From Chloroflexota bacterium (GTDB lineage: Bacteria > Chloroflexota > Anaerolineae > Anaerolineales > Anaerolineaceae), in the NCBI GenBank assembly GCA_012522475.1, contig JAAYKH010000002.1:1-64000 (forward strand): a stretch of 64,000 nucleotides of DNA. The letters run 5' to 3'. Every line of letters starts with the position of its first letter. The stretch's first letter is position 1. The translations under genes were made by a program, and so were the position numbers. Below the pieces are notes generated by a model. That model searched no databases, was not told where the DNA came from, and worked only from the letters and a program-made list of their open reading frames with translations. Below, one piece after another: positions 54,888-63,200 of the stretch.

Positions 54888-55987
54888 TGAATGATGAGAA
54901 GAAGTATTGGATCGGCTTTAATCTGGTAAAAGGGATTGGTTCGGTTCGTTTCAAACAAATCCAGGCACATTTTGGAAACCTCTCTGAAGCATGGCTTGCG
55001 CCGATTGAGATATTTCGAGATATTGGTATACCGGCAAAAGCGCTAAAAAATCTCAGCGCGGTTCGGGAAGAAGTTGACCTTGATCGTTTGTGCGAGACTA
55101 TCGCCAATGACGATGTGCTGGTGCTGACATTGTTAGACGAGGACTACCCGAGATTATTAAAAGAAATTGATCAATCCCCGCCTGTAATTTATATCAAGGG
55201 CAGCCTGACGCCGGCGGATGAATTTGCTGTTGCTATGGTTGGTACCCGCCGGGTTACAGCCTACGGGCAGCAGGTCGCACGGGATACCAGCACTTACCTG
55301 GCCGGCCACGGGTTGACGATTGTGAGTGGGTTGGCGCGCGGGGTAGATGCCCTGGCACATCAACATGCGTTACAGGCAGGCGGTCGAACAATCGCTGTAT
55401 TGGGATGCGGTGTGGATGTGGTCTACCCGCCGGAACATCGTCAGTTGGCAGAAGCCATTGTTGAAAACGGTGCGTTGATTAGTGATTATCCGCTGGGTAC
55501 TCAGCCGGAGGGAAGTAACTTCCCGCCCAGGAATCGGGTTATCTCGGGGCTTTCACTGGCGACGATTGTTGTTGAAGCCGGGGAGCGCAGTGGTGCGTTG
55601 ATCACAGCCGACTTTGCGGTTGAACAAGGCCGAGATGTGTTTGCAGTGCCTGGTTATATTTTTTCTCCCGCCAGCAGGGGTACAAACCGCTTAATTCAAA
55701 AGGGAGCTTTTGTGATGTCTTCTCCGCAGGATGTTCTGGATGTACTTGACTTATCTCAGATAGAAGATTATAAAGACGCCCGACAGGTATTTCCGGCAGA
55801 TACAACCGAAGCGAAAATATTGCAGGTGATGGACTATGAACCCATGCACATTGACGAAATCTGTAATCAGACGCAGCTGCCCATTGAAAAGGTGTCGGCA
55901 TCGCTGACATTGATGGAGCTAAAAGGGATGATTCAACATGTAGGCGGAATGCGATATTCAGCAATTCGCGAAATTGGCGGAAAATGA
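54887..55987 (+). CDS. dprA: DNA-processing protein DprA
   Basis: DprA binds incoming single-stranded DNA during natural transformation and loads RecA. The 366-residue protein has a SAM-like N-terminal domain, a Rossmann core with MVGTRRVTAYGQ, VSGLARGVDALAHQHAL, GCGVDVVYPPEHR, FPPRNRVISGLS and VVEAGERSGALITA, and a C-terminal winged-helix domain. The ATG at 54887 is preferred over a TTG one codon earlier. manC starts 7 bases after its stop. Confidence 0.94.
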   Translation: MNDEKKYWIGFNLVKGIGSVRFKQIQAHFGNLSEAWLAPIEIFRDIGIPAKALKNLSAVREEVDLDRLCETIANDDVLVLTLLDEDYPRLLKEIDQSPPVIYIKGSLTPADEFAVAMVGTRRVTAYGQQVARDTSTYLAGHGLTIVSGLARGVDALAHQHALQAGGRTIAVLGCGVDVVYPPEHRQLAEAIVENGALISDYPLGTQPEGSNFPPRNRVISGLSLATIVVEAGERSGALITADFAVEQGRDVFAVPGYIFSPASRGTNRLIQKGAFVMSSPQDVLDVLDLSQIEDYKDARQVFPADTTEAKILQVMDYEPMHIDEICNQTQLPIEKVSASLTLMELKGMIQHVGGMRYSAIREIGGK

Positions 55988-55994
55988 GGCAAAG

Positions 55995-57089
55995 ATGAAT
56001 TATGAAAATTTTTATGCAGTGATCATGGCTGGCGGCAGTGGAACGCGACTCTGGCCCCTTTCACGAAAGAGCCAGCCAAAACAATCCCTGACTTTAACTG
56101 GCAGCCGCTCTTTGTTTCAATCAGCGGTGGATAGATTACAGGGCTTGTTTCCCCTTGAAAGAGTTTTGGTTGTAACCATCGCTGATCAGGTCGAGATGCT
56201 CAGCCGTGAATACCCTGAAATTCCGCGTGAAAATTTTATTATCGAACCGATGCCGCGCGGCACTGCTTCGGTGGTTGGTCTGGCAGCGGTTGCACTTAAC
56301 GCCAGGCATTCCGATGCGACCATGGCAATCCTGACGGCTGATCACCTGATGAAGAATGCTGACCGCCTCAGACAATTGTTACGGTCTGCCTTTGCTGTTG
56401 CTCAACAGGATTATCTGGTTACCCTGGGCATAACACCCACGTACCCGGCTACAGGATATGGATATATTCAACGGGGGGGTTCCGTTGGTAAATTTGAGGG
56501 TTTGGATGTTTTTGAGGTAAAAAAATTCAAAGAGAAACCACAAGAAGCTCAGGCAAAATTGATGATTGAGGACGGCGCGCATGTGTGGAATTCGGGAATG
56601 TTCATCTGGCGAGTCGAAACAGTTTTGGATGAAATTGAACGTCAAATGCCAGACTTGCATCTGAAATTAAGTACGATTGCAGATCACTGGAGACAACCTA
56701 CAAGAGTGGCAACCCTTGAAACCGTTTGGCCAACCATCCAGCCGCAGACCATTGATTACGGTATTATGGAAAATGCCAAAAATGTTGCCGTCATTCCCAC
56801 AATTGACCTGGGGTGGAATGATGTGGGCAGTTGGGAATCGCTTTTTGATTCGATTGAAGCAGATGATTCTGGAAATATTATTTTAAGGGGCGACCCGATC
56901 CTACTTGACACACAGAGTACACTCATTTGTGGTGATTTTTCCAAGCGTTTAATCGTCACCATCGGTATCAAAGATCTGGTAATTATCGATTCTGGCGATG
57001 CCCTTTTAGTTTGCGACCGCAAACAGTCGCAACGGGTTCGTGAAATTGTCGATCACCTGAAAGAGCAAGGCCGCGTCGATTATTTGTAG
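55995..57089 (+). CDS. manC: Mannose-1-phosphate guanylyltransferase
   Basis: It makes GDP-mannose from mannose-1-P and GTP for glycan or polysaccharide synthesis. The 364-residue protein has the N-terminal nucleotidyltransferase motif AVIMAGGSGTRLWPLSRKS QPKQ, IEPMPRGTASVVGLAA, TLGITPTYPATGYGYI, KFKEKP and WNSGMFIW. It lacks the C-terminal isomerase domain of bifunctional enzymes. The start is ATG at 55995 with SD GAGG, just after the dprA stop; an earlier ATG at 55974 would overlap dprA. Confidence 0.94.
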   Translation: MNYENFYAVIMAGGSGTRLWPLSRKSQPKQSLTLTGSRSLFQSAVDRLQGLFPLERVLVVTIADQVEMLSREYPEIPRENFIIEPMPRGTASVVGLAAVALNARHSDATMAILTADHLMKNADRLRQLLRSAFAVAQQDYLVTLGITPTYPATGYGYIQRGGSVGKFEGLDVFEVKKFKEKPQEAQAKLMIEDGAHVWNSGMFIWRVETVLDEIERQMPDLHLKLSTIADHWRQPTRVATLETVWPTIQPQTIDYGIMENAKNVAVIPTIDLGWNDVGSWESLFDSIEADDSGNIILRGDPILLDTQSTLICGDFSKRLIVTIGIKDLVIIDSGDALLVCDRKQSQRVREIVDHLKEQGRVDYL

Positions 57090-57101
57090 GAGTTTTATAA
57101 A

Positions 57102-59423
57102 TTGAATGCTTATTGTGTAAAATGTCGAGAAAAAAGAGAAATTGCAGACCCTGTCCCGGCTTTTAATGTCGCTGGTGCTCCAATGACAACGGGGACCTGT
57201 ATTCAATGCGGTACAAAAATGGTCCGCATGGGTAGAACAGAAGCCCATGAGGGTTTGCCTCAACCCGAAGTTAAGCGGAAAAAGCAAGTTGAGCGTCAGG
57301 GTAAGCTGGTCATCGTGGAATCCCCTGCGAAAGCAAATACCATCAGCCGGTTTCTGGGTGACGGCTATACGGTGCGAGCTTCTGTGGGGCATGTGCGCGA
57401 TCTCTTGCGTTCAAAATTGTCTGTTGATGTTGACAACCATTTTGCACCTCAGTATCGGGTGCCCAATGAAAAGCGAAAAGTCGTAAAAGAAATCAAAGCG
57501 CTGGCGCAAAAGGCAGAATCGATCTACCTGGCGACAGCCCCTGACCGGGAAGGCGAGGCGATTGCCTGGCACTTGATGGAAGCAGCAGAAATTGATGCAG
57601 GGCGCACCAACCGGGTCGTCTTCCATGAAATTACCAAAGATGCTGTAAACCATGCCTTTGATAACCCGAGAGCGATAGATATGGACCTGGTCGATGCCCA
57701 ACAAACACGGCGAATCTTGGATCGTTTGGTTGGATACGGCATCAGCCCGATATTGTGGAAGAAAGTTCGCAGTCGTCTCTCCGCCGGCCGAGTTCAATCC
57801 GTTGCCCTGCGCTTAATTGTTGAACGTGAACGTGAGATTGAAAACTTTAACCCCATTGAATACTGGTCTATCGACGCAGACTTTTTGCCAGAGGGAGGCC
57901 AGATTGCCTACCGTGCCCGACTTTCAAAAATCAATGATGAGGATTTTCAACTCGGAAATGAAGCGGTGGTCACCCCCATTCTGGCGGACATGCGCACGGC
58001 TGAGTATACGGTTGAATCGATCAAGCATGGCAAGCGCAAACGAAACCCATCGCCGCCATTTATTACCAGTACACTCCAGCAGGACGCTTCGCGAAAGCTT
58101 GGGTTTACTGCCCGTAAAACCATGGCAGTTGCGCAGCAATTATATGAAGGTATCGAGCTGGATGGACATGGAACTACGGGTTTAGTTACCTATATGCGGA
58201 CCGATTCAACCACCATTTCGAAAACGGCGTCGGATGAGGTTCGGCAATATATACGAGTAAATTATGAAGCAGCGTATTTACCAGATCGAGCACCCGTTTA
58301 TAGAACCCGTACCAAGTCTGCACAGGAAGCGCACGAGGCCATACGCCCGACATCCATTTACCGGACGCCCAAAACAATTCGAGCCTTCCTTACGCGAGAT
58401 CAATTTAAACTCTACCAGCTGATCTGGCAGCGATTTATTGCTTCCCAGATGACGCCCGCCATCTATAAAACTCTGTCTATCGAAGTGCGAGGCGAAGGCG
58501 TGAAGGATCTGTATCTGCTGCGGGCTTCGGGGAGCCAGCTTGAATTTCTGGGTTTTCTTTATATTTATGAAGAGGGCAGGGATGAAGATCAGCACGAAGA
58601 GGCAGAAGGCGATAGCGATAGAATCCCAATTGATGATATCCGCGAAGGCCAGCAACAGACGCTTCAGGAACTCTTTCCTGAACAGCATTTTACGCAACCT
58701 CCGCCGCGTTTTACTGAGGCCTCACTGGTTAAAACCTTGGAAGAAAATGGCATTGGACGGCCTTCAACTTATGCCCCCATCCTGACCACGATTCAAAACC
58801 GTGGTTATGTCGTCAGGGAGGAAAAGCGTCTTTTGCCGACGGAAATAGGTTTCCTGGTGAATGACCTGGTGGTGGAATTTTTCCCTAACGTGGTTGATGT
58901 TGGGTTTACCTCGAGTCTGGAAAACCAATTGGATTTGATCGCCACTGGTGATGCCGCCTGGGTTGAGGTGATTGAAGATTTTTACAAATCCTTTTCTGAG
59001 CGCTTGGCACATGCTGAGGCTACCATGCCAGAAAAGAAGGCTGAACTGGATAAAATTGGTCGAGCCTGCCCGGAATGCGGCCATGATTTGGTTCTTCGAT
59101 GGGGCAGGTATGGCAAGTTTATCAGTTGCAGCAATTTTCCCGATTGCCGGTATACGGAGCCTTATCTCGAGAAAATTGGTATGTCATGCCCGGTATGTGA
59201 ACAGGGTGAGATCGTTAGGCGAAAAACAAAACGCGGGCGAACATTTTACGGTTGTTCAAGATACCCCGATTGTGACTTTACATCCTGGAAACAACCCATC
59301 CCCAAACCATGTCCGAACTGTCAGGGAACCCTGGTACTATCCAATGGGCGCCAAGTTGAATGTATGCAATGTGGAACGACTTACCCGCAGGATCAGATCA
59401 TCGAAGAGACTGAAGTGGCATAA
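57102..59423 (+). CDS. topA: DNA topoisomerase I with an N-terminal zinc-ribbon (DUF5679-like) fusion
   Basis: The 773-residue protein begins with a zinc ribbon (residues about 2-45: AYCVKCREKREI, then TCIQCGTKMVRMG), which resembles DUF5679. After a basic linker comes type IA topoisomerase: toprim LVIVESPAKANTISRFLG, APDREGEAIAWHLM, RILDRLVGYGISPILW, and the catalytic Tyr in GLVTYMRTDSTTIS. The C-terminus carries three zinc ribbons with four cysteines each (from about 670). It relaxes negative supercoils. The start codon is TTG at 57102 with SD AGGAG; an ATG start would lose the zinc ribbon. Confidence 0.93.
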   Translation: MNAYCVKCREKREIADPVPAFNVAGAPMTTGTCIQCGTKMVRMGRTEAHEGLPQPEVKRKKQVERQGKLVIVESPAKANTISRFLGDGYTVRASVGHVRDLLRSKLSVDVDNHFAPQYRVPNEKRKVVKEIKALAQKAESIYLATAPDREGEAIAWHLMEAAEIDAGRTNRVVFHEITKDAVNHAFDNPRAIDMDLVDAQQTRRILDRLVGYGISPILWKKVRSRLSAGRVQSVALRLIVEREREIENFNPIEYWSIDADFLPEGGQIAYRARLSKINDEDFQLGNEAVVTPILADMRTAEYTVESIKHGKRKRNPSPPFITSTLQQDASRKLGFTARKTMAVAQQLYEGIELDGHGTTGLVTYMRTDSTTISKTASDEVRQYIRVNYEAAYLPDRAPVYRTRTKSAQEAHEAIRPTSIYRTPKTIRAFLTRDQFKLYQLIWQRFIASQMTPAIYKTLSIEVRGEGVKDLYLLRASGSQLEFLGFLYIYEEGRDEDQHEEAEGDSDRIPIDDIREGQQQTLQELFPEQHFTQPPPRFTEASLVKTLEENGIGRPSTYAPILTTIQNRGYVVREEKRLLPTEIGFLVNDLVVEFFPNVVDVGFTSSLENQLDLIATGDAAWVEVIEDFYKSFSERLAHAEATMPEKKAELDKIGRACPECGHDLVLRWGRYGKFISCSNFPDCRYTEPYLEKIGMSCPVCEQGEIVRRKTKRGRTFYGCSRYPDCDFTSWKQPIPKPCPNCQGTLVLSNGRQVECMQCGTTYPQDQIIEETEVA

Positions 59424-59453
59424 AGCTTGCATCGGTTAATCTGAGGCTCGCGC

Positions 59454-59482
59454 TTGCGCGAAACGAGCGTTTATTCTAAAAT
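59454..59482 (+). promoter_or_regulatory. Possible promoter for the two-TM protein gene
   Basis: TTGCGC (59454-59459), a 17-base spacer and TAAAAT (59477-59482) lie about 40 bases before the ATG at 59525. A hairpin of GCTCG / CGAGC (about 59446-59468) overlaps it and, with a short T-rich run, may end topA transcripts. Confidence 0.4.
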
Positions 59483-59524
59483 TGTGATAAGGTTTGTTCT
59501 TAATGTAAAAGATGGGAGCGAGCG

Positions 59525-60595
59525 ATGAACTCGGAGAAGCTGAAAAAGTATCTTGAAGACTTCAGAATCATGCTGGCAGTTGGGGCTGTGATTGGCTTGA
59601 TCCTGGGATTGGTAATTGGATGGGGTATTTGGCCAGTACAATGGACGGATCTTGCGCCCTATCATTTGCGCCCTGATCTGCGAGAAGATTATTTGCGGAT
59701 GGCGGTTTTTACATCGACTTCTGTGGGCGATATTGCGCTTGCAGAAAAAGCCTGGTATGAACTGGGGGATACGGCCCTTGAAACCATGGATACGGTGCGC
59801 AATCAACCTGGATTTCTTTCGGACGCTCAGATCGCCAGCTTTATGACTGCCATCAATGCAGACGCGGGAGAGGTGCTTCCTGAGGTTGAGGAAGTTATCC
59901 CGGCAGAGGGCGTAGAAACCGAGCGCAGCGGTCCGAACTGGTCGTTACTGGTACGCTTATGTTTTGGGCTTGTGGCTGTAATTATTGGTGTGGCGCTGTT
60001 CTTTTTTTGGAAGTCAAAAACTTCCCGTGACAGTAAACCAGGCGCTCCTGACCCACATAGCCGGTTTGATGATGCGGGGTACGACCAGGACATCATGTCA
60101 TTTACCCAGGAACCTGAACCGGGTTATATACCATCTTTTCAAACGGAACATGCCGAACCGGTGGCCCAGTTTATGACAACCTACATGGTTGGCGATGACC
60201 TTTACGATGATTCCTTCAGTATTGATGCGGTCACGGGTGAATTTTTAGGAGAATGCGGCGTTGGGATTTCTGAAACAGTCGGTGTGGGTGAACCAAAGCG
60301 CGTGACTGCATTTGAAGTCTGGCTGTTTGATAAAAATGATATTCAAACAGTGACAAAAGTGGTCATGAGCGAACATGCCCACGATGATGACAAAATCCGC
60401 ATGCGCTTGGAGTCTAAAGGTGAATTGGTCCTGGCAGAACCCGGGAAGGTCGTTTTACTGGAAACAGCCACCCTGCAGCTTGAGGCACGCATTATCGATA
60501 TGAAATATGGCGAAGGCGCCGCACCGGATTTAAGTTTCTTTGAAAGGCTGACGATGGAGCTGATCGTTTGGCCTAAGGAGCCTTCACTTTCTTAG
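59525..60595 (+). CDS. Two-TM protein of unknown function
   Basis: The 356-residue protein has two membrane segments (about 18-38 and 141-163) with a loop of about 100 residues between them, then a soluble C-terminal part (about 170-356) with acidic stretches and a globular domain (from about 215). The outside loop contains PVQWTDLAPYHLRPDLREDYL and an all-helical part. The C-terminal part ends with EFLGECGVGISETVG-type beta sequence. I do not recognise a family. The first segment follows a short basic/acidic N-terminus. It is alone on its strand and followed by a terminator. Confidence 0.75.
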   Translation: MNSEKLKKYLEDFRIMLAVGAVIGLILGLVIGWGIWPVQWTDLAPYHLRPDLREDYLRMAVFTSTSVGDIALAEKAWYELGDTALETMDTVRNQPGFLSDAQIASFMTAINADAGEVLPEVEEVIPAEGVETERSGPNWSLLVRLCFGLVAVIIGVALFFFWKSKTSRDSKPGAPDPHSRFDDAGYDQDIMSFTQEPEPGYIPSFQTEHAEPVAQFMTTYMVGDDLYDDSFSIDAVTGEFLGECGVGISETVGVGEPKRVTAFEVWLFDKNDIQTVTKVVMSEHAHDDDKIRMRLESKGELVLAEPGKVVLLETATLQLEARIIDMKYGEGAAPDLSFFERLTMELIVWPKEPSLS

Positions 60596-60620
60596 ACTAG
60601 CATCCCCTGAATTAAATAAT

Positions 60621-60650
60621 AAGTCCCTACAAATGTGCGGGGCTTTTTGC
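60621..60650 (+). terminator. Terminator after the two-TM protein gene
   Basis: Stem AAGTCCC / GGGGCTT (60621-60627 with 60639-60645, one G-T pair) and an 11-base loop end in a run of T. It is short and lies just before the convergent greA stop. Confidence 0.6.
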
Positions 60651-60654
60651 TATA

Positions 60655-61125
60655 TTAATCGATGGAAAGAATTTTAAGTTCGATAATTTCCTGGTTGGGC
60701 AAGACGACTTTTACGCAATCACCGACTTTGTGACCGATAAGCGCGCTGCCCATCGGGGATTGATGAGAGATTTTTCCTTCACTTGGATTGGCTTCTTTAC
60801 TGCCCACCAGGCGGTAGGTTTCAGGTGGGTAATCAGCCTCTTTAACAGTGACTTTGGCACCAATGGCAACCTCGTTGTAGTTGGATCGGGTTTCGATGAT
60901 TTTCACATTCAGAAGAATTGCCTCGATTTCCTGGATGCGGCCTTCTAAGAAGCCCTGATCCTCCTTTGCCTTATGATAATCGGCATTTTCAGAAAGATCG
61001 CCCATGGAGATAGCATGTTTCAGACGTTCTGAAAGCTCTTTGCGGCCATTTTCTTTCAGCTCCTGGAGCTCGGTTTCGAGCTTGTTTTTGCCTTCGAGCG
61101 TTAAATAATATGGATTATCAATCAT
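60655..61125 (-). CDS. greA: Transcription elongation factor GreA
   Basis: GreA rescues backtracked RNA polymerase by stimulating RNA cleavage. The 156-residue protein has an N-terminal coiled coil (YYLTLEGKNKLETELQELK to about residue 75) with the catalytic tip GDLSENADYHKAKEDQGF, then a FKBP-like domain with GSKEANPSEGKISHQSPMGSALIG. The acidic tip residues D and E are present. It has an SD GAGGG and is monocistronic. Confidence 0.97.
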   Translation of the reverse strand: MIDNPYYLTLEGKNKLETELQELKENGRKELSERLKHAISMGDLSENADYHKAKEDQGFLEGRIQEIEAILLNVKIIETRSNYNEVAIGAKVTVKEADYPPETYRLVGSKEANPSEGKISHQSPMGSALIGHKVGDCVKVVLPNQEIIELKILSID

Positions 61126-61161
61126 GGTCCCTCGTTTAATTTAGAAGAAACAAAATTGTGA

Positions 61162-62316
61162 TCAGGGCAGAGTTTCGGGGTTGAACAACTTCTGATGCTC
61201 ATCGATGGCAAACCGATCGGTCATTCCGGCGATATAGTTGCAAACAGTGCGTTCAAGCCCATCCACATCAATAGATTTTTGATATTCCTGTGGCAGGATC
61301 GATGGTTCGTCGATATATGCATTGAACAGGTTCTCAACGACCCGTTCAGCTTTGACTGACATTCGCACAACTCGATAATGCTGATACAGGTTTTTGTATA
61401 AAAAGTCTTTTAATTCCCGGTTCCGACGGTGCATATCTTCGCTGAATCCAACCACGTTGTAAGGGAGCTTTTGCAGCTCTTCGACGGTACGGATGCCGCT
61501 GCGTCGGATCATACGGTCGATGGATTGGATCAGGTCGGTAACCTCAATGCCGATCAGTCGACGGATCAATTGGTGGCGCGAGAGATCATCCAGAACATCG
61601 CTACGGCGTCGACCAATGCTCTCATTAACAATTTCCCACAGGGAGATGCCGGTTAATTGGCTTGGTGTGATCATCCCTGAGCGCAGCCCATCATCCAGGT
61701 CGTGTGCGGTATACGCCAGCTCATCAGCAGCATTGGTGATTTGTGCCTCAAGGTGCCCTCGCAATTTGGGGTCAAAATCCTGTGCATCAGCCACATCGTA
61801 TTCGGTTTCATGCTTAACAATGCCCTCCAGGACTTCCCAGGTGAGGTTGAGCCCGTTAAATCCGGGGTAGCGATTTTCTATTTCGGTCACAATGCGATAC
61901 GAATGGCGGTTATGGTTAAAGCCGCCATGCTCAATCATCAGTCGAGCCAAAGCACGCTCGCCGGAATGGCCAAAGGGCGGATGACCCAGGTCGTGAGCCA
62001 GGCAGATCGATTCCACGAGGTCTTCATTGGCGCCCAGGGCACGCGCAACGCTGCGGCCGATTTGGGCAACCTCCAGGGTGTGGGTTAAACGGGTGCGGTA
62101 ATAATCACCTTCGTAATTGATGAGGACCTGGGTTTTGTACTCCAGGCGGCGAAAGGCGGTGGTATGGAGGACGCGGTCCCGATCTCGCTGAAAAGCCGTG
62201 CGATAATCCGGCTCATCTTCGGGATGTTTGCGCCCTTTGCTATCTTTGCTGCGAATGGCGTAGGGGGCCAGGAACTGGTCTTCCAATTCTTCAAGTTGAT
62301 GACGCGTGAATAACAT
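61162..62316 (-). CDS. dgt: Deoxyguanosinetriphosphate triphosphohydrolase-like HD protein
   Basis: The 384-residue protein belongs to the dGTPase branch of HD phosphohydrolases: RDRDRVLHTTAFRRLEYKTQV, RTRLTHTLEVAQIGRSVARAL, CLAHDLGHPPFGHSGE (HD pair), NHNRHSYRIVTEIE, and ADELAYTAHDLDDGLRSG. It removes triphosphate from dNTPs and may balance dNTP pools with the class II reductase. The shorter type-2 group has broader dNTP specificity than Escherichia Dgt. It lies 36 bases before greA on the same strand. Confidence 0.93.
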   Translation of the reverse strand: MLFTRHQLEELEDQFLAPYAIRSKDSKGRKHPEDEPDYRTAFQRDRDRVLHTTAFRRLEYKTQVLINYEGDYYRTRLTHTLEVAQIGRSVARALGANEDLVESICLAHDLGHPPFGHSGERALARLMIEHGGFNHNRHSYRIVTEIENRYPGFNGLNLTWEVLEGIVKHETEYDVADAQDFDPKLRGHLEAQITNAADELAYTAHDLDDGLRSGMITPSQLTGISLWEIVNESIGRRRSDVLDDLSRHQLIRRLIGIEVTDLIQSIDRMIRRSGIRTVEELQKLPYNVVGFSEDMHRRNRELKDFLYKNLYQHYRVVRMSVKAERVVENLFNAYIDEPSILPQEYQKSIDVDGLERTVCNYIAGMTDRFAIDEHQKLFNPETLP

Positions 62317-62369
62317 TTCGTTTTCTCCGAAATTAAGTCTTGAAGGTGATTATACCGAATGATTCCGAT

Positions 62370-63200
62370 TTACTCACCAGGCGACGTCGCGCCCTGTGTA
62401 ATCAAAGTGCCCTTGATGGCATTAACGTCGATGAGGGCTTTTTGCAGGTTGCCTGGCACAGCACCTGAAAAAATGATCACTTCCAAGGAAGGGTTATCAC
62501 TGATAAGTGACAGCATCGTTTCCACTTTCGACAGCATTCCACCGGTTACATCCACGGCCTGAGATGCTGAAAGGGCAGAACGAACGTTTGGAAAGCTCTG
62601 TGGCGTGATGACGGGAATGATCGCTTCAGGCTTTTGAGGGTCTGAATAGACGCCCTGGTCAAGGCCGGCCAGCAGGATTTTTTGGGGGCGGAGTGGTTTT
62701 GCCAGTTCGAAAAACAGATCTTCAGTAGAGAGGATCGTACCACCCAGCTCAAGATCAAAGACCACATCGCCATAAACTACTGGAACGAGTCCACGCTCAA
62801 GGGCTTGCTTTATCGGTTGGAGATCCCAGGAAAGCACCTGATGATTTTCTACGATAATCCCAGCTGAAGGTGGGAAGACGATAACAGGCAGACCCGCCCG
62901 AGCTAATGCCTTAGCGATCAGCTGGTTTAAAGCCCGTGCCGCCTGCCAAACCGCTGAAAAGCCCTGCCAGTATGCTGGGCTGTTTCCACCGAATTGCGTG
63001 CGGTGGCGATTGGCAACATCATGACCAAAAGAACCCGAGCCATGCCCGATGAGAAGCCGCAAGCCTGGCAAGGCCGTGACTGCTGCAGCGATCTCGCTTG
63101 CCAGGCGCTCTATCACATCCAAGCGGGGGGTCATCGATTGCATCTTGTCGGTGATTAATGACCCGCCTAATTTTAAAAATACCAGTGGGGATGGGTCCAT
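62370..63200 (-). CDS. Isopentenyl phosphate kinase
   Basis: IPK phosphorylates isopentenyl phosphate to IPP and is a step of the alternative mevalonate pathway known from archaea and Chloroflexi. The 276-residue protein of the amino acid kinase fold has PLVFLKLGGSLITDK, the HGSGSFGH motif with the active-site His (LLIGHGSGSFGHDV), PVVYGDVVFD, DQGVYSDP and DVTGGMLSKVE. The start overlaps the mevalonate kinase stop by one base (TAATG), which supports a joint role in isoprenoid synthesis. Confidence 0.88.
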   Translation of the reverse strand: MDPSPLVFLKLGGSLITDKMQSMTPRLDVIERLASEIAAAVTALPGLRLLIGHGSGSFGHDVANRHRTQFGGNSPAYWQGFSAVWQAARALNQLIAKALARAGLPVIVFPPSAGIIVENHQVLSWDLQPIKQALERGLVPVVYGDVVFDLELGGTILSTEDLFFELAKPLRPQKILLAGLDQGVYSDPQKPEAIIPVITPQSFPNVRSALSASQAVDVTGGMLSKVETMLSLISDNPSLEVIIFSGAVPGNLQKALIDVNAIKGTLITQGATSPGE

